Positions 47,601 to 59,000 of a stretch of DNA of 64,000 nt are shown here, one piece after another. The stretch is from Mercurialis annua (taxonomy: Eukaryota; Streptophyta; Magnoliopsida; Malpighiales; Euphorbiaceae): positions 54,609,653-54,673,652 of the forward strand of contig NC_065572.1 of the NCBI RefSeq assembly GCF_937616625.2, written 5' to 3'. The notes under the pieces are model-generated. The model saw only the letters and a list, made by a program, of their open reading frames with translations. It ran no database searches and was not told the origin of the DNA. Made by a program: the position numbers and the translations under genes. Numbering within the stretch: the first letter of the stretch is position 1; each line of letters opens with the position of its first letter.

Positions 47601-48844
47601 AACTCAATCTGTAACAGGAAGTTATTATAGATTGATGAGGAAATAAAAAAAAACATTTTATACAAGATATAGAATCATGAGAGAAGTATATGATGAGTAG
47701 TCTGTTTGTGGAACAAGAGTTCAGACAGATGAAGAGGGTAAGGTTAGAGATTAAAAATACTTAACCAATATTACCCTAAAACGAGTAAAAGATATGAACA
47801 ATTTATAATAAGATTAAAAATCTTAATGATAAAAAGTACAGTAAAATGTACAACCAATAATAAACAATGAACTAGAAAGTTTAAGGAGTAAAATAGAAAG
47901 TGAATTCAAAGGTGATATCGTAAAAACTTGGTAATAAGTTGATATCATTGAGATGAGTTCAAAACTTGTACTGTCGATAAAGAAGTACAACGAAAAGGAA
48001 AGGTAATAAGATGTATTAAGAATACAAGTTTGGCCAGTAACCAACTTCAAGGGTGTTTTGGGAAACCGAAAAGAGGTCGGATTGAGTTCGACTCTTCACA
48101 AAAGTTGTAGATTAGATGTCAAAATATAGGAGTATGAAATAATATTTGGAAAAAGACTGGTTTAAATGCTTGGTTCATTGGCTTCGACAACAACCATGAC
48201 AGCAGTTTTGCAGTCTTTCAAAATTAGCTCAAAGAGGCAACTTTGAGGTCAATTTCTGATACCTTCGAGAAAGAATCTTAACTCGAAGTCTAAACGGAAG
48301 TTGTAAAACGCATTGCCAACTATAAGAATACCAAATTTATTTGGTAAACGGACGCTTCGAGATAAGCGGTCCGGGTAGCCGAAGTAGGCTCGAAGAGAAG
48401 TAACATAAGGAAATAGCTCGAGGTTAATAAATACCAAGATTTCTGATAACAGAAGTCAAGGTTATAGGTTAGGAACCTGTAAGTGAAAGTACAGTGAGAT
48501 GAGATGTAAAGCGATTGAGAGATATGAGTTGCAGTTAGAGAAGAACTGCAAGGTCTAGATAACCAGGATTTGTATACTAGTAAAGAAAAGTATACGGTCC
48601 ATAAGGACAAGTAAAGTAGAGATGGAAAAGTTAATAGACAAAAAGTAGTTAGTGAGCTGTGCATAGTTGTTCTATAGTCGCAAATAGTTGTGCCATAGTC
48701 GACAGCAATTATGCGACAGATGACGGCAATAATGTTTATGCTGTAGAAAGCATAGAACAAGAAATAGAAAAAGTATTGTTGCTGTATAAGTAAAAGAAAA
48801 AGTGTATGTAAATTCGAGGACGAATTTATATAAGGGGGAGAGAA
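44641..48844 (+). other. Internal region of the Tekay-type element, no recognised coding
   Basis: 4.2 kb, A/G-rich on the plus strand. A short frame near 45320 (ATGCGGACGAGGAGAAGTTC) is placed where gag would start but stops after about 20 codons. No RT, integrase or protease motif seen in any frame. It ends in the polypurine tract 48832-48844 (AAGGGGGAGAGAA). Confidence 0.75.
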
Positions 48845-51822
48845 TGTAATACCCCGTATTTTATAAGCTAGGTGTAAAGGTTTTATTAGCCGGGAATACG
48901 TAAATTAAATTTAAGCGTAAATTTAATTTATAAGTATCCCTAAAATTATATCGTAATAATAGGAGTTTAAAATATAAATCGAGGATTTAAATTTTAATAA
49001 AGTGATATGAACGGGATTAATAGAACAGAAAATACGACTGGAGTCGTAAGATAAAAATATATTGATAATTAATATATCAATATACCATTCTAATTGGAGA
49101 GTTTAATATTTCGGATAAAACCCCGAAATTAAAATGTCGAAACTCGGAAGTCTCGACGTGTTATTAATGAATATAAGTTAATATATATATATATATATAA
49201 TTAAAAAAAAGAGATAAGAAGATGTGAGCGGTGAGAAGTGGAGGCCTAGGTTAGGAAAAAGGGCAACTTTAATCCCTAAATTTTTATTTCAATTAATTTT
49301 AATTATAAACTAATTAGGTATTATTCGTTAGTCCAAATTAAAATAAAATAATTTATAAGTCCTGAGCGAATAATTTTAGTGTCATTATTCGCGAAATAAT
49401 TTGATGAAGCTATCGTCAAAGTTTCATGAAATTTGGACGTAGAAAGTTTAATCAAGTGGGACTGATTTGGACTTAATAAATCTTCTGGAATTTATTAAAG
49501 ATAAAATATAAGTCGGATTATTATATTTTATTAGATTTGTGAGTAAAGTTTCATGAAATTTGAAAGTCGTTTCTGTTTGAGTTACGGACGACCAATTAAG
49601 AATTTGAGTTAAAGTGATAATATGGCAAACCTTATATAAATAACATTTCAAAAGAAATATTGGCCATCAGATGCCATTTCTTTCATTTGAAATAAATGGA
49701 GAGCTACTTAGCTCTCTGTGTGTGCGCAAAAACTTAGGGTTTCGTGCGATCCGACCGTTTCTCAATTCTAACCCCGTTTCTTCAACGATTACTCGAATAA
49801 TCGAGGTATTAATCCCGTATTAAACGTTTATTTTAATATATTTCGATATATTGCGAATATATATTCGTTTATAAACGGTTACCGTATCGAATCGAACGTA
49901 TACGTATTGTTTTTACGTTTCAAATATGAATTTGGACACACTGGATTGTGTATATGTGTTAGGAGCGGAAAAATGAGGTTGTAACACGTCGGAATGCCCC
50001 GGGAATCGAGTTTCCCTGGGGCTGCGCACGTTGGTGCACGGACGTGCACATATGGTGCACGAACGTGCACCAATCTGGAGGTGCACTACCGTGCACAATG
50101 GTGCATGATCGTGCACTGGCCAGGGGTGCACGAACGTACACCCAAGGTGCACGAACGTGCACCAGGCCGACACCGAAGGAGGGGGATTCTTTTGAGGCTT
50201 TTTGCCCTATCCGTTTGACGTAATTTCGTCGAACTCATACGTTTTAAAACGATAACTTCTTTTGAAAGAAAGTGAAACGAGTCTTTAAACCTAAGCTAAA
50301 GACTTTTAAAATGAGATTTTAAAAGTAAAGTTAAACGTTTAAAAAGGACTTTAAAAGAGCTAAAGTCGACGTTTAACTGATTTAAAAGATTTAGCAAACG
50401 AATTTGCTAAATAATTACTTAATCAGAAATGGGTATTGATGTATTGTCTTGTGTATTTTGTATGTTTGATCCGACTAGCTGTCCAGCAGTCAGACCAGGA
50501 CTCCAGGGAGTCTGTCACACATACGGCGGTGCTAAGTAGTAACTTAGCAGTACTGTGAGTTTACGTGTTTACTTTTGAATATCATTATTCAACTGTTTTA
50601 AATCCATAAATCGCAGTAGTATAAACTAGCCATGCTACCTATTGGGCAGCAATAGGGTTGCGTGATCACCAACACCGATTTTTAGATGTACTTATGTTGA
50701 GGTATAGAGGTATGTCTGTCGTGTAAGTCATTGGGAAAGTAGATGCCCTGACTTCACGGGTAAACCCTGAGACGAGAGTAATACAGTTACGGTCGCGGGT
50801 CAAACCGCGATGGCAGTTTCATGATTACGGTCCAGGTACCAGAGATACAGAATTGGACGGCAGTGACTCGGGTCACGGTCTTTATTATGTTGTCTATAAG
50901 CTCGTGATAAGAGTTTGTCTGTTAGGACAATTGTGAACTAGGGTTTCATATGGATCGACGCATTAGTAAAATTTTATATATATAACTTTTTATATATAGT
51001 ATGCGATTTTTGTATTTATCTGTAAACTGTTTACTCACTCAGAAATATTTATAATTCTGACCCCGTTGTTGTTTCCCATTTTTCAGGAAACGGGCTTTGA
51101 GGTCAGTCGAGCTTTCACATCCCTTCTTCAGGAAAGCTCTTCTTTGGTAATGTACATAGGATTTTGTACTCTTAGTATGCTGCAATAGTATAAGTGTGAT
51201 GTGCCAGCAGCCGTGCCACTAGTCCTCTGTTTAGATACTCTGATAGGATCTAGTGCATGTGTGTATACCTTTTGGGTGGCTGCTTAGTGGCATATTTTAT
51301 CTAGTTACCGAGTCGGCCTCGTGTGTTGTTGTGAGGGTCAAAAACAGTATGTTTTATATACGCCGGCTATGTGTAACCGGTCCGCTGTGTATTTTAATAT
51401 GTTTAATACCACCGTTGCGAGACGGAAGGTGTCCGCTTATTTTATTAAACATATTAACAGTGGCGTGTGGTTGGAAACAGGGCTGCCTGTGTGTTGAGGC
51501 AAGCGAAAGATGAGTCCCTGGTTTCTAGTAATCACCACGCCAGGTTTTCAGAAGGAAGCGAGGGTTGAGATAACAAGGTTATCTAACCAGTACTTCTGAA
51601 ACCATATTTCGCTTATATGTATATTTCAGAAATGTGTTTGTGTTAAACAAGAAATGTTTTAACGGTGTTTTCTGAAAACGGATCGTACGCGAGGTACGAT
51701 CCACTAATAATATTTGCGAAAAATTTCTAGAGGTTCTAGGCTTGCTACGGGTTTCGGAACAACCATTCCCATTCCCTAGCGCCGGTCATGACTTGGATTA
51801 GGGTGGAATTCGGGTCGTGATA
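48845..51822 (+). repeat. 3' LTR of the Tekay-type element (2978 bp)
   Basis: Same ends as the 5' LTR. It lacks about 215 bp present there (deletion at about 50419, AATAATTA|CTTAATCAG) and carries an AT-rich insertion with a (TA)n run near 49180. Confidence 0.9.
50024..50163. repeat. Array of GTGCACGAACGTGCAC palindromes, 3' LTR
   Basis: Six units against four in the 5' LTR. The extra ones are flanked by TATGGTGCACG and CCAAGGTGCACG. Some units have lost symmetry (GTGCACTACCGTGCAC, GTGCATGATCGTGCAC). Confidence 0.85.
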
Positions 51823-53756
51823 ACACCCAACACCAATTAACCCACCATCAACACTATAGCTCGCATCAACGTTCACTTTGAAATAACTAGCTGGAGGCTT
51901 TTCCCACTTAGCAAAACCATCACCCTTCATCAACCTATCATCTGGTACCTGTTTAATATCCAACTGAATCCTCTGCCAAGCTAACAGGTGATGTCCAACT
52001 TTCTTCACAACATCATTTACTGAGCTCCACTTCCCGCTCCACAACAGATTATTACGATTGACCCAGAGAAACCAGCAGATCATTGAAGCTAAGGCAGCTT
52101 CGTCAACCTCCATAACTCCCAACCAATTTGATAACTAGTCCCTGAAGCGAAGACCGGACTCCGCTGCAACAATAAAACCTACCCTGCTCCAGCATTCCTT
52201 TGCAAATGGACACTCAACAAACAAGTGAAACGCTGTCTCGTCTGTCCCATTACAGACCTTACATATAGCGTTAATGAAGACTCGTCTCGTAGCTAGCACG
52301 TCACAAGTTGGGAGAAAACCTGCACAAACTCTCCACACAAAATTTTTCACGTGCATGGGGACATGCAAACCCCAAATAATCTTCCAAACACCCTCTCCTC
52401 CATCATTAGCTTCACCTGACACTAATCTGTAGCAGCTTTTCACTGAAAAATGGCCTCTAACTTCCGGACTCCTGTACCAGCAATCCTCTAAATTACGTAA
52501 ACTCAAAGGGACTTTGAGAATACAATCAGCTGCCTCAGCAGAGAACAAGTCCCTGACCAAGTCCACCTCCCATTCTCTGGAATTAACAACCATTAGATTA
52601 CAAACTTTGGCTTCACGATGTACCTCCGGCATGAGATCAGTAACAACTCCATCTCCAAAACCAATTAACCACGGATCACCCCAAATGCGAGTATTAATTC
52701 CATTGCCAATACGAATCCTAGCTCCCCTCTTCATAACCGATTGGGTTTCAAAAATGCTTCGCCACACATAACTTGGGTTTGAACCCAACTTGGCATCAAG
52801 AAAAGAAACATTAGGGAAATACTTCGCTTTGAACACACGGACAATTAGATTATCATTCATCGATAACATACGCCAAGCTTGCTTGCACAACATAGCAACA
52901 TTAAAATCCCTAATATTTTTGAACCCTAAACCGCCAAATTTCTTCGGTTGACAAAGTTTTTTCCAACTCATCCAATTAATCCCTTTTTTCCACCTTGGTT
53001 GCTACCCCACCAAAATGAGTTCATCATCCTATCTAGTTTTTCGCACAAACCAATAGCAATCAAAGAAACATTCATGATGTAATTAGGGATTGCTTGAGCC
53101 ACAGACTTAATAAGGACTTCTTTACCTCCACGCAACAGGAATTTAGCATTCCACCCTTTAACTTTGTGCCAACTTCTTTCTTTGTTAAATTGAAAAATTT
53201 GTCTCTTATTTCTCCCAATAAGCGAAGGTAAACCGAGGTATTTTCCTTGATCACAACGACTCTCACATTCAACACATCAGCTATCAACTCTTGCTCACTA
53301 TCCACCACATTCTTGCTAAACATTAGGTTCGATTTGCTGAAATTAACCTGCTGCCCAGACATCAGTTCATAACTATCCAAAATCGCCTTGATTCCACCAT
53401 TTCCTCCATTGACGCCCGAAAAAATAAATAGCTATCATCGGCAAAAAATATATGGCTAATAGACGGAGCATTTCTACGAATAGAGATCCCATGAATTTTA
53501 CTCTGTCTCTCACTTTCCACCAAAAGGCTAGAAAGCCCTTCCGCATAGATTATAAAAAGATATGGTGATAGCGAGTCACCCTGTCGAAAGCCTCTACTCG
53601 GGATAATAGGATTCATGGAATTTAGTTGCTCCTTTACGACGCGTAATTATGAAAGAACCTCGTATTTGCATCTCCTCTTTTCAGCCAAAAAAATTTTGCT
53701 CGTTGTTTCCAGTACTTTTCTTCCTCGCTCAATAAAAGGTGCAGCTCCTCTACTGC
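51823..53756 (-). pseudogene. LINE ORF2, middle part: truncated RT, zf-RVT, start of RNase H
   Basis: After the endonuclease come KYWKQRAKFFWLKRGDANTR and FFH (about 53660-53730, in another frame). Then the sequence jumps to PSRGFRQGDSLSPYLFI and ISHIFFADDSYLFFRAS (53362-53616). The N-terminal RT core, including the first catalytic Asp, is missing; roughly 1 kb is deleted. RT C-terminal part: VNFSKSNLMFSKNV (53072-53380). zf-RVT: MSWKKLCQPKKFGGLGFKNI, WRVCAGFLPTCDVLATRR, CKVCNGTDETAFHLFVECPF (52135-52971). A stop near 52135 precedes the RNase H start KVNVDASYSVDGGLIGVG (to 51823), where the Gypsy element cuts it. Confidence 0.85.
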
Positions 53757-54719
53757 TCACGCATAACGATCGCTACCCAACCCATCATTACTAGCCTGCA
53801 ACTGGGTTACCTTCTTTTTTTTCTTTGTAATATCCTTCTTGAAGTTAAGTCTGATCCATTTACCCCAGTCTTCCAAAAGCCTTCTACTACCTTCCAGCTT
53901 TGCACCAATATCAACGTTTCCACAGCTCCTCCACATATCAGCAACCACCTCCTTACACTCTTTTTTGTCTAACCAAGTATTGTTGAATCTAAAAATCCGC
54001 TTTGTCTCCCCAGAACTGCTCAAGACCGTAGACAGAAAAATTGGAATATGATCAGAGGACATAGCTTCAAGATTTTGCACTACCGAGTCTGGAAACAAGC
54101 TCAACCAACTCGACGTAACCAAAGCTCTATCTAGTCTTTCTTCCACGCGTCTCCCATCTCCACACCCGCTCGACCAAGTAAAATTATACCCTTTAGCACC
54201 AATATCGATTAGCCCACTATCCATAATCGCATTACGAAAACTTGAAATCAACCAGTTCTGTTGCATCACCCCTCCTCGTTTCTCCTCTCTGTCTAATATG
54301 TCGCTAAAATCGCCAATAATACACCACATCAAATCATTTACTGAGCTCAGACTTCTAATAAGAGCCCAAGACACTCTTCTATTTTGCCTTTCTGGATGGC
54401 CATAATACCCCGTCAATCTCCACCTCCTCCCATCAATCTCTTGAACCTCAGCATCAACAAAATTCTGATTAGCTTCTAAAATAGAAACTTTAAAGGAAGA
54501 TGACCAGAAAAGGGCAAGACCTCCCTTCCTCCCAACACTATCCACGCAGCAAACATCATCAAACTTTAGGGCAGATTTCAGCGCGTTGATCCGCACCGAA
54601 GTAACAAGTGTTTCACATAAAAAAAGAATCTCTGGTTTCCTACTACTGACCAATTCTTTCAGGAACCGAATTTTCCGTGGATTGGCCATTCCACGACAAT
54701 TCCAGGCCAAGCAACTCAT
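53757..54719 (-). pseudogene. LINE ORF2, 5' part: AP-like endonuclease domain
   Basis: The start MSCLAWNCRGMANPRK is typical of plant L1 ORF2. Endonuclease/exonuclease/phosphatase motifs are NCRG (7-10), LFLCET with catalytic Glu 36, GDFSDIL (136-142) and SSDHIPI (221-227). GDFS replaces the usual GDFN, so the catalytic Asn is Ser 139. The frame stays open for 320 codons to 53757 and ends in a Lys-rich stretch. The enzyme nicks target DNA to prime reverse transcription; this copy is probably inactive. It starts within the stop codon of ORF1 (ATGA overlap), suggesting translation by reinitiation. Confidence 0.85.
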
Positions 54720-55878
54720 TTATGAGGACGGGCCTGAAGTCCAGGTCCCACCGGTCTGTTACCACACGGGGCAATAATTATATCCGTAATATGAAAATTA
54801 GGCCCATTGTCCAACTCCAAAAACCCAGCCCTACTAGCCACACGTTTCCTCTTTGAATCTCCCTCCACCATATCATCCACCTTATCAATATTCAAATTCA
54901 AAAATCCCTTAGAGTTACAGATATTTTGACTGCTACTAGTATTTCCCTTAAAAACACCACTGTACTTTCCATTACCTTTGCTAACAACAAGATCCTGGCT
55001 CAGAATATTTCCTATTTTGAAATTTGAATGTGATTTATTGATATTTAGATTCTCAGAAATCTTCCCATTTAGAGACTCCACGTCAACATCGTCTTGCTCG
55101 ATCTGAACCCCAGGCGGACTGTCATCCCGAAGCCATTTTTCACCAATCTTGACCTCCGACCGACGAAAATTAAACCTCATACTCGTCCCATACGGCATTT
55201 GTTCTTTTGGGATCGAGTTGTCAAAGAACTTGGAACAGAACTTCTCCGAATGCCCTAGAATACCACAATAAAAACAAAATATTGGAATACATTCGTACTG
55301 AAAAGTCAGCCAACTCCACGCATTTGGACTCCTTTTAAATTTCATCCTCCTCTTCAATGGCTTCCTTACATCCACTGTCACCCTTACCCTCATACTATTT
55401 GCCCCAGAACAGTTTTTTTGATTACAATCCTGGACTATGAACCCTCCTAACACCTTTCCTACATCTCGTGCAAGTTTTTCCGAAACAAATCCCAGGGGGA
55501 TATCCAACACATGAACCTACAATTCCGCATTCCATAATTCCACCTCCTCCACAATATCACCCCGCTTCACCTCTTTACATAAGAACAAGTGGTGTTCAAA
55601 TGTCCAAGGTCCTTCCTCAACAACTCTTGCTAAATCCTTTTCATGGTAGAACTGAAATAGGAATAGATTTGGTTTTAGCTCCGACACCTTAACCCCACGT
55701 ATAGGTTTCCAAACCTGTCTCATAAAAACCAAATTCACAGTTTTTTCTGTCAAAACTTTTCTTACTAACCACCCCTGAAACTCCCACTCCCATCATTCGT
55801 CTCGACTGAATAATCAAGACTATCTTCCTCTTCCTCTAGGGCAGCTAACCGCACATTTAAATCCAATCCAGAATCCAT
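54716..55878 (-). pseudogene. LINE ORF1: DUF4283 plus CCHC zinc knuckle protein
   Basis: The likely start ATG is at 55876-55878 (MDSGLDLNVRLAALEEEE). A one-base frameshift lies near FQGWLVRKVLTEKTVNLVF, followed by WKPIRGVKVSELKPNLFLFQ and EGPWTFEHHLFL, typical of the DUF4283 domain of plant LINE ORF1. An in-frame TAG at 55517-55519 (WNAEL, stop, VHVLDIPLGF) stands where Trp is usual. The zinc knuckle is CFYCGILGHSEKFC (CX2CX4HX4C). The tail is Ser, Asn and Lys rich. Such proteins bind the element RNA. The last codons overlap the ORF2 start by ATGA. Two breaks make it non-functional. Confidence 0.85.
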
Positions 55879-56711
55879 GACTAAAGAATCTTTCAGAGAA
55901 AAAAAGAAACGAGTAACCCGTTTTAACAATATTGAAGATATAGGTCAAAAACCAGACTGAAAAATAAATAAGAAATGATTTTGCATGTCATGCAAACAAG
56001 ACTATAGGGCAATAAAACCTCCACTCACACTCTAGAATATACCCAACACAAGAAACAATGAATAGACAACGTCAAACTAAATGATTGGAATGTCAGCAAA
56101 AGAAAAGCAAAGCAAAAGACCACACTTGCTAATAACGCAAGATAGCAACTTGCCAAAAGTGCAAGACATAGGATAACCGTGCCTATTACGGCTGGCTTAA
56201 TTAAAACCTTATTTACATTTACTTATTGTAATAAATTATGAACCAAATACAATTTTTTAAACATGTATTACAATTTTGTATTTTTTAGATATCAATTGAA
56301 TTCCATAAATTGCTTTTGGAAAAAATGATTTACAAAAATGTAAAAGTAAATAAATATATATTTTAGTAAATCAAAAGGTTACAACATTCATATATAAATG
56401 TAAAACTTATTAAATAAATTTTGAAATTCGGTACAACCAAACCTTAAGTTGACGATATTATTAAATTTCGCTAATTTGCATCACTACTTTTACTAATTTC
56501 AAGTAGTTTTAAGATTTATAAATAATTAAAGTAAATAGTTTTGATTCCAATGTATCCGGAAGAAGCTTTCACAACGGACGTTTCGTTCAAAGAATTGAGT
56601 GAGAAAGGTGATTCTCTGCCCAAGTAACTTTTCTTTCCATCCTCATTTCATTTTTAGAAAGTCTTGCTGCATATTTCCTCCAATTAGTTGTGTGCAAAAA
56701 TCGAAAAATAA

Positions 56712-57025
56712 CCAAATCATGAATTACCCTGTAACCCTAAGGTAAGGATTACATTTCAACTTCAGATTAGAAGTTTGTCTGCCACTTTGATTATCTTTCA
56801 GTTGTACTGACCTCGTTTCATTGGTTGATGCACGTTGAAATCCACTCTTGTTTTGTTGCCTTTATTATCCAAATCATGAATTACCCTGCAACCCTAAGGT
56901 GAAAATTACATTTCAACTTCAGATTAGAAGTTTGTCTGCCACTTTGATTAGCTTTCAGTTGTACTAACCTCGTTTCATTGGTTGATGTAGGTTGAAATCC
57001 ACTCTTGTTTTATTGCCTTAATTTT
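56712..57025. repeat. 157-bp tandem duplication
   Basis: CCAAATCATGAATTACCCTG starts at 56712 and again at 56869; the copies differ at only a few positions. It lies in intron 1 of the putative five-exon gene. Confidence 0.9.
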
Positions 57026-57462
57026 GGAGAATTGTGAGCTTCCGTATGCAAATCATGCGCATTTTATTCTAGCTAACCCTTCTCCGATCTTGTTTTATTT
57101 TATTAGCAGCTCGGAAATTTACTGTTTGGTTGGCATACCGGCTGGCCATAATCTGCCTTCTGTTCACAATGCCGAATTGGCTGTTTATTTGAATGGATAA
57201 CGACAAGTCGTCCAAAATTACCGAGATGATCAGGTAATTTTTAAAGTTGATATTGCTACATTTTTTGTACTTTTTTTTGTCAGTATATTTGCATTATTTT
57301 TCAATGCGATCTGATTAAATATATGTAAGTTAGTTTAGGAATAATTTATTATCTTCAAGCTAATGTGATTAGATATTAGAAATCTGAAGACCTATTTTAT
57401 ATGCTTTAACAATGCAGCTGTGCTTTTTTTCTCCATCTTAAATACATTTAGAATCTTTATTA

Positions 57463-58163
57463 GGGCATCTCCAAATCAACTCTAAAAATGAGTTGGATCC
57501 CACCATTTGGAGTTAAACAACTCCAACCCAACTCTAAAAACTCAATTTTTAGAGTTTTTGAATAGTAAACTCTACATGTAGAGTTTCACTATTCAGACTC
57601 TATAAGAATTATTTTGTACTTTTTCAAGTTTACAAATTATTAGTTTAACCCATTAACTTTGATTCATACAATTATGTCCTAATATATTCAAATATTAAAA
57701 ATTTATATATTTATTATTATATTTTTTATATGACTTCTAATAAAATTAAAAATATTAAAAAATCACATATATTAAAACCGCATATTATTTTATAGTATGT
57801 TTTTTTATTTAAATATAATTTTTAATTTACATTTTAAAAATATTAATATTTTATTCAATTTTATTTAGTAAAATATATATTATTTTATGATAAAAATATT
57901 TATTTAAATTTTATTATTTTGTTATTGATAAAAAAATATATATGTTTTTATTTTCAGGATGAATAATAAAAAGTTTCAATTTTAGTTAAGTTGTTAAAAT
58001 AATAAAATAGTGTAGTTTTAAAATATTATTTTATAGTTAGAGATAGAGTTTGTGGTTGGAGAAAAACTTATTTAGAGTTAAAAATAGAGTTTGTGATTGG
58101 AGAAAAAATTTACTCTACCTATAAAAAATAGAGTTCCACTTCTAGAATGGGTTGGAGATGGTC
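57463..58163. mobile_element. Tourist-like (PIF/Harbinger) MITE, 701 bp
   Basis: Left end GGGCATCTCCAAATCAACTC, right end read inward GACCATCTCCAACCCATTCT; flanks TTA and TAA. The terminal 11 bases of each side equal those of the Harbinger element at 18302-21719 (GGGCATCTCCA and GACCATCTCC). The interior has inverted AACTCTAAAAA/TTTTTAGAGTT motifs and no coding. Confidence 0.85.
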
Positions 58164-58798
58164 TAATCCTGCATTAATATTTAATGGGATGGATATAGGC
58201 TAATTCTAAATTGGTTATTCTTTAAACCTTAGTAGGCCACCTAGCATAAAAAAATACTCTTCAAATTGTGACTACACCTTTTGGCTTAGTCTTGTTGATT
58301 TGTAAAATTAGAAACATGTTATCCTGCCATCTCCTTCTAAATCCTATTTAGAAGTTTCTATTTGTTGCATAATGTTTGTATTTCTTTAACAATCTTCGTT
58401 TTATTCCCCTTTTTAAATGAAATGATGATGTAAGCTTCAAATATAAATATTGACAAACAAAAATGGTATTTTTTCAGCGTAAGGTCCGGTAGGAAGTGGT
58501 GAAGAAAACTGTATCATCCCATCTGACAAGAAAATGTCTACCACATCTAAGGACGTCTCCAGATATTTATTTTCTTTTTATACTAATTGAAAGTTAGTTC
58601 ACAAAATATGAATAAAGTACGAAATTCATCTCATTTTCAGGTTCAAGTGGTTGGATTGCTTTGCAGAACTCCTGAGAAAGAAAGCATGCATAAACTGCTA
58701 CGGAGAGTTGGTGGCGCTTTTGCTAGTAAAAATGGAACTGAAAATCATATTCCAGCGGAAATGAACTGCTACGGAGAATTAAAGAGTGCCCTGCTCAA

Positions 58799-59000
58799 GT
58801 GAGTTTTTAATTTTTAGTAGCTCTTCTAACCATGCTTACGATTTTTACTTTTTTTTATGTCTCCGCATATTTCTCATTGTTGGATTGCCTAAAGCAACCA
58901 AGAAGCTTAAGTGTGTCCACATATGCAGTAAATCTCATGATTGAACTGAGTTAAAAGAAAGTTATTATATTGGTTCTCATGTTTGTCTTTAAACATTCAG
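58799..59000. other. Intron-like spacer in the five-exon gene
   Basis: Begins with GTGAGT and ends TTTAAACATTCAG, good splice signals; no other feature. Confidence 0.4.

Larger units (their letters stand above)
41551..51822 (+). mobile_element. Tekay/Del-type Gypsy LTR retrotransposon without gag-pol, TSD ACACC
   Basis: LTRs of 3074 bp (41551-44624) and 2978 bp (48845-51822) start TGTAATACCCCG and end CGGGTCGTGATA. Flanks ACACC at 41546-41550 and 51823-51827 match. The primer-binding site TGGTATCAGAGC and the end TCGAGGACGAATTTATATAAGGGGGAGAGAA (given here only in part: TCGAGGACGAATTTATA, then AAGGGGGAGAGAA) fit Tekay chromoviruses. The 4.2-kb internal region shows no protease, RT, integrase or chromodomain motif, so the element is nonautonomous. 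Plus orientation is set by PBS and polypurine tract. Confidence 0.88.
41111..56211 (-). mobile_element. L1-type LINE, split by a Gypsy element at 41551-51822
   Basis: Minus-strand LINE with 5' end near 56211 and 3' tail (AATAATAATAATT) at about 41111-41127. A possible 10-bp target duplication TTTACATTTA is seen at 41101-41110 and 56212-56221. Order: ORF1 with DUF4283 and zinc knuckle, ORF2 endonuclease, residual reverse transcriptase, zf-RVT and RNase H. Without the insertion about 4.8 kb remains, shorter than a full plant L1 because about 1 kb of RT is missing. Several stops and frameshifts make it inactive. Confidence 0.85.

Noticed and set aside
42637..50163. CRISPR-like array
   Set aside because: Regular palindromic units, but in LTRs of a plant retrotransposon, with short degenerate spacers and no cas genes.
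42492..50218. Frames rich in VHERAPW, CTFVHPW and similar, resembling a repetitive protein
   Set aside because: They are translations of the GTGCAC palindrome array, open in several frames on both strands.
44055..51513. 86-codon frame MHVCIPFGWLLSGIFYLV in both LTRs as a small membrane protein
   Set aside because: Conservation between the two LTRs is expected from their common origin; no independent support.
53739..54777. Plus-strand frames across the LINE endonuclease
   Set aside because: Antisense to a clear endonuclease reading frame.
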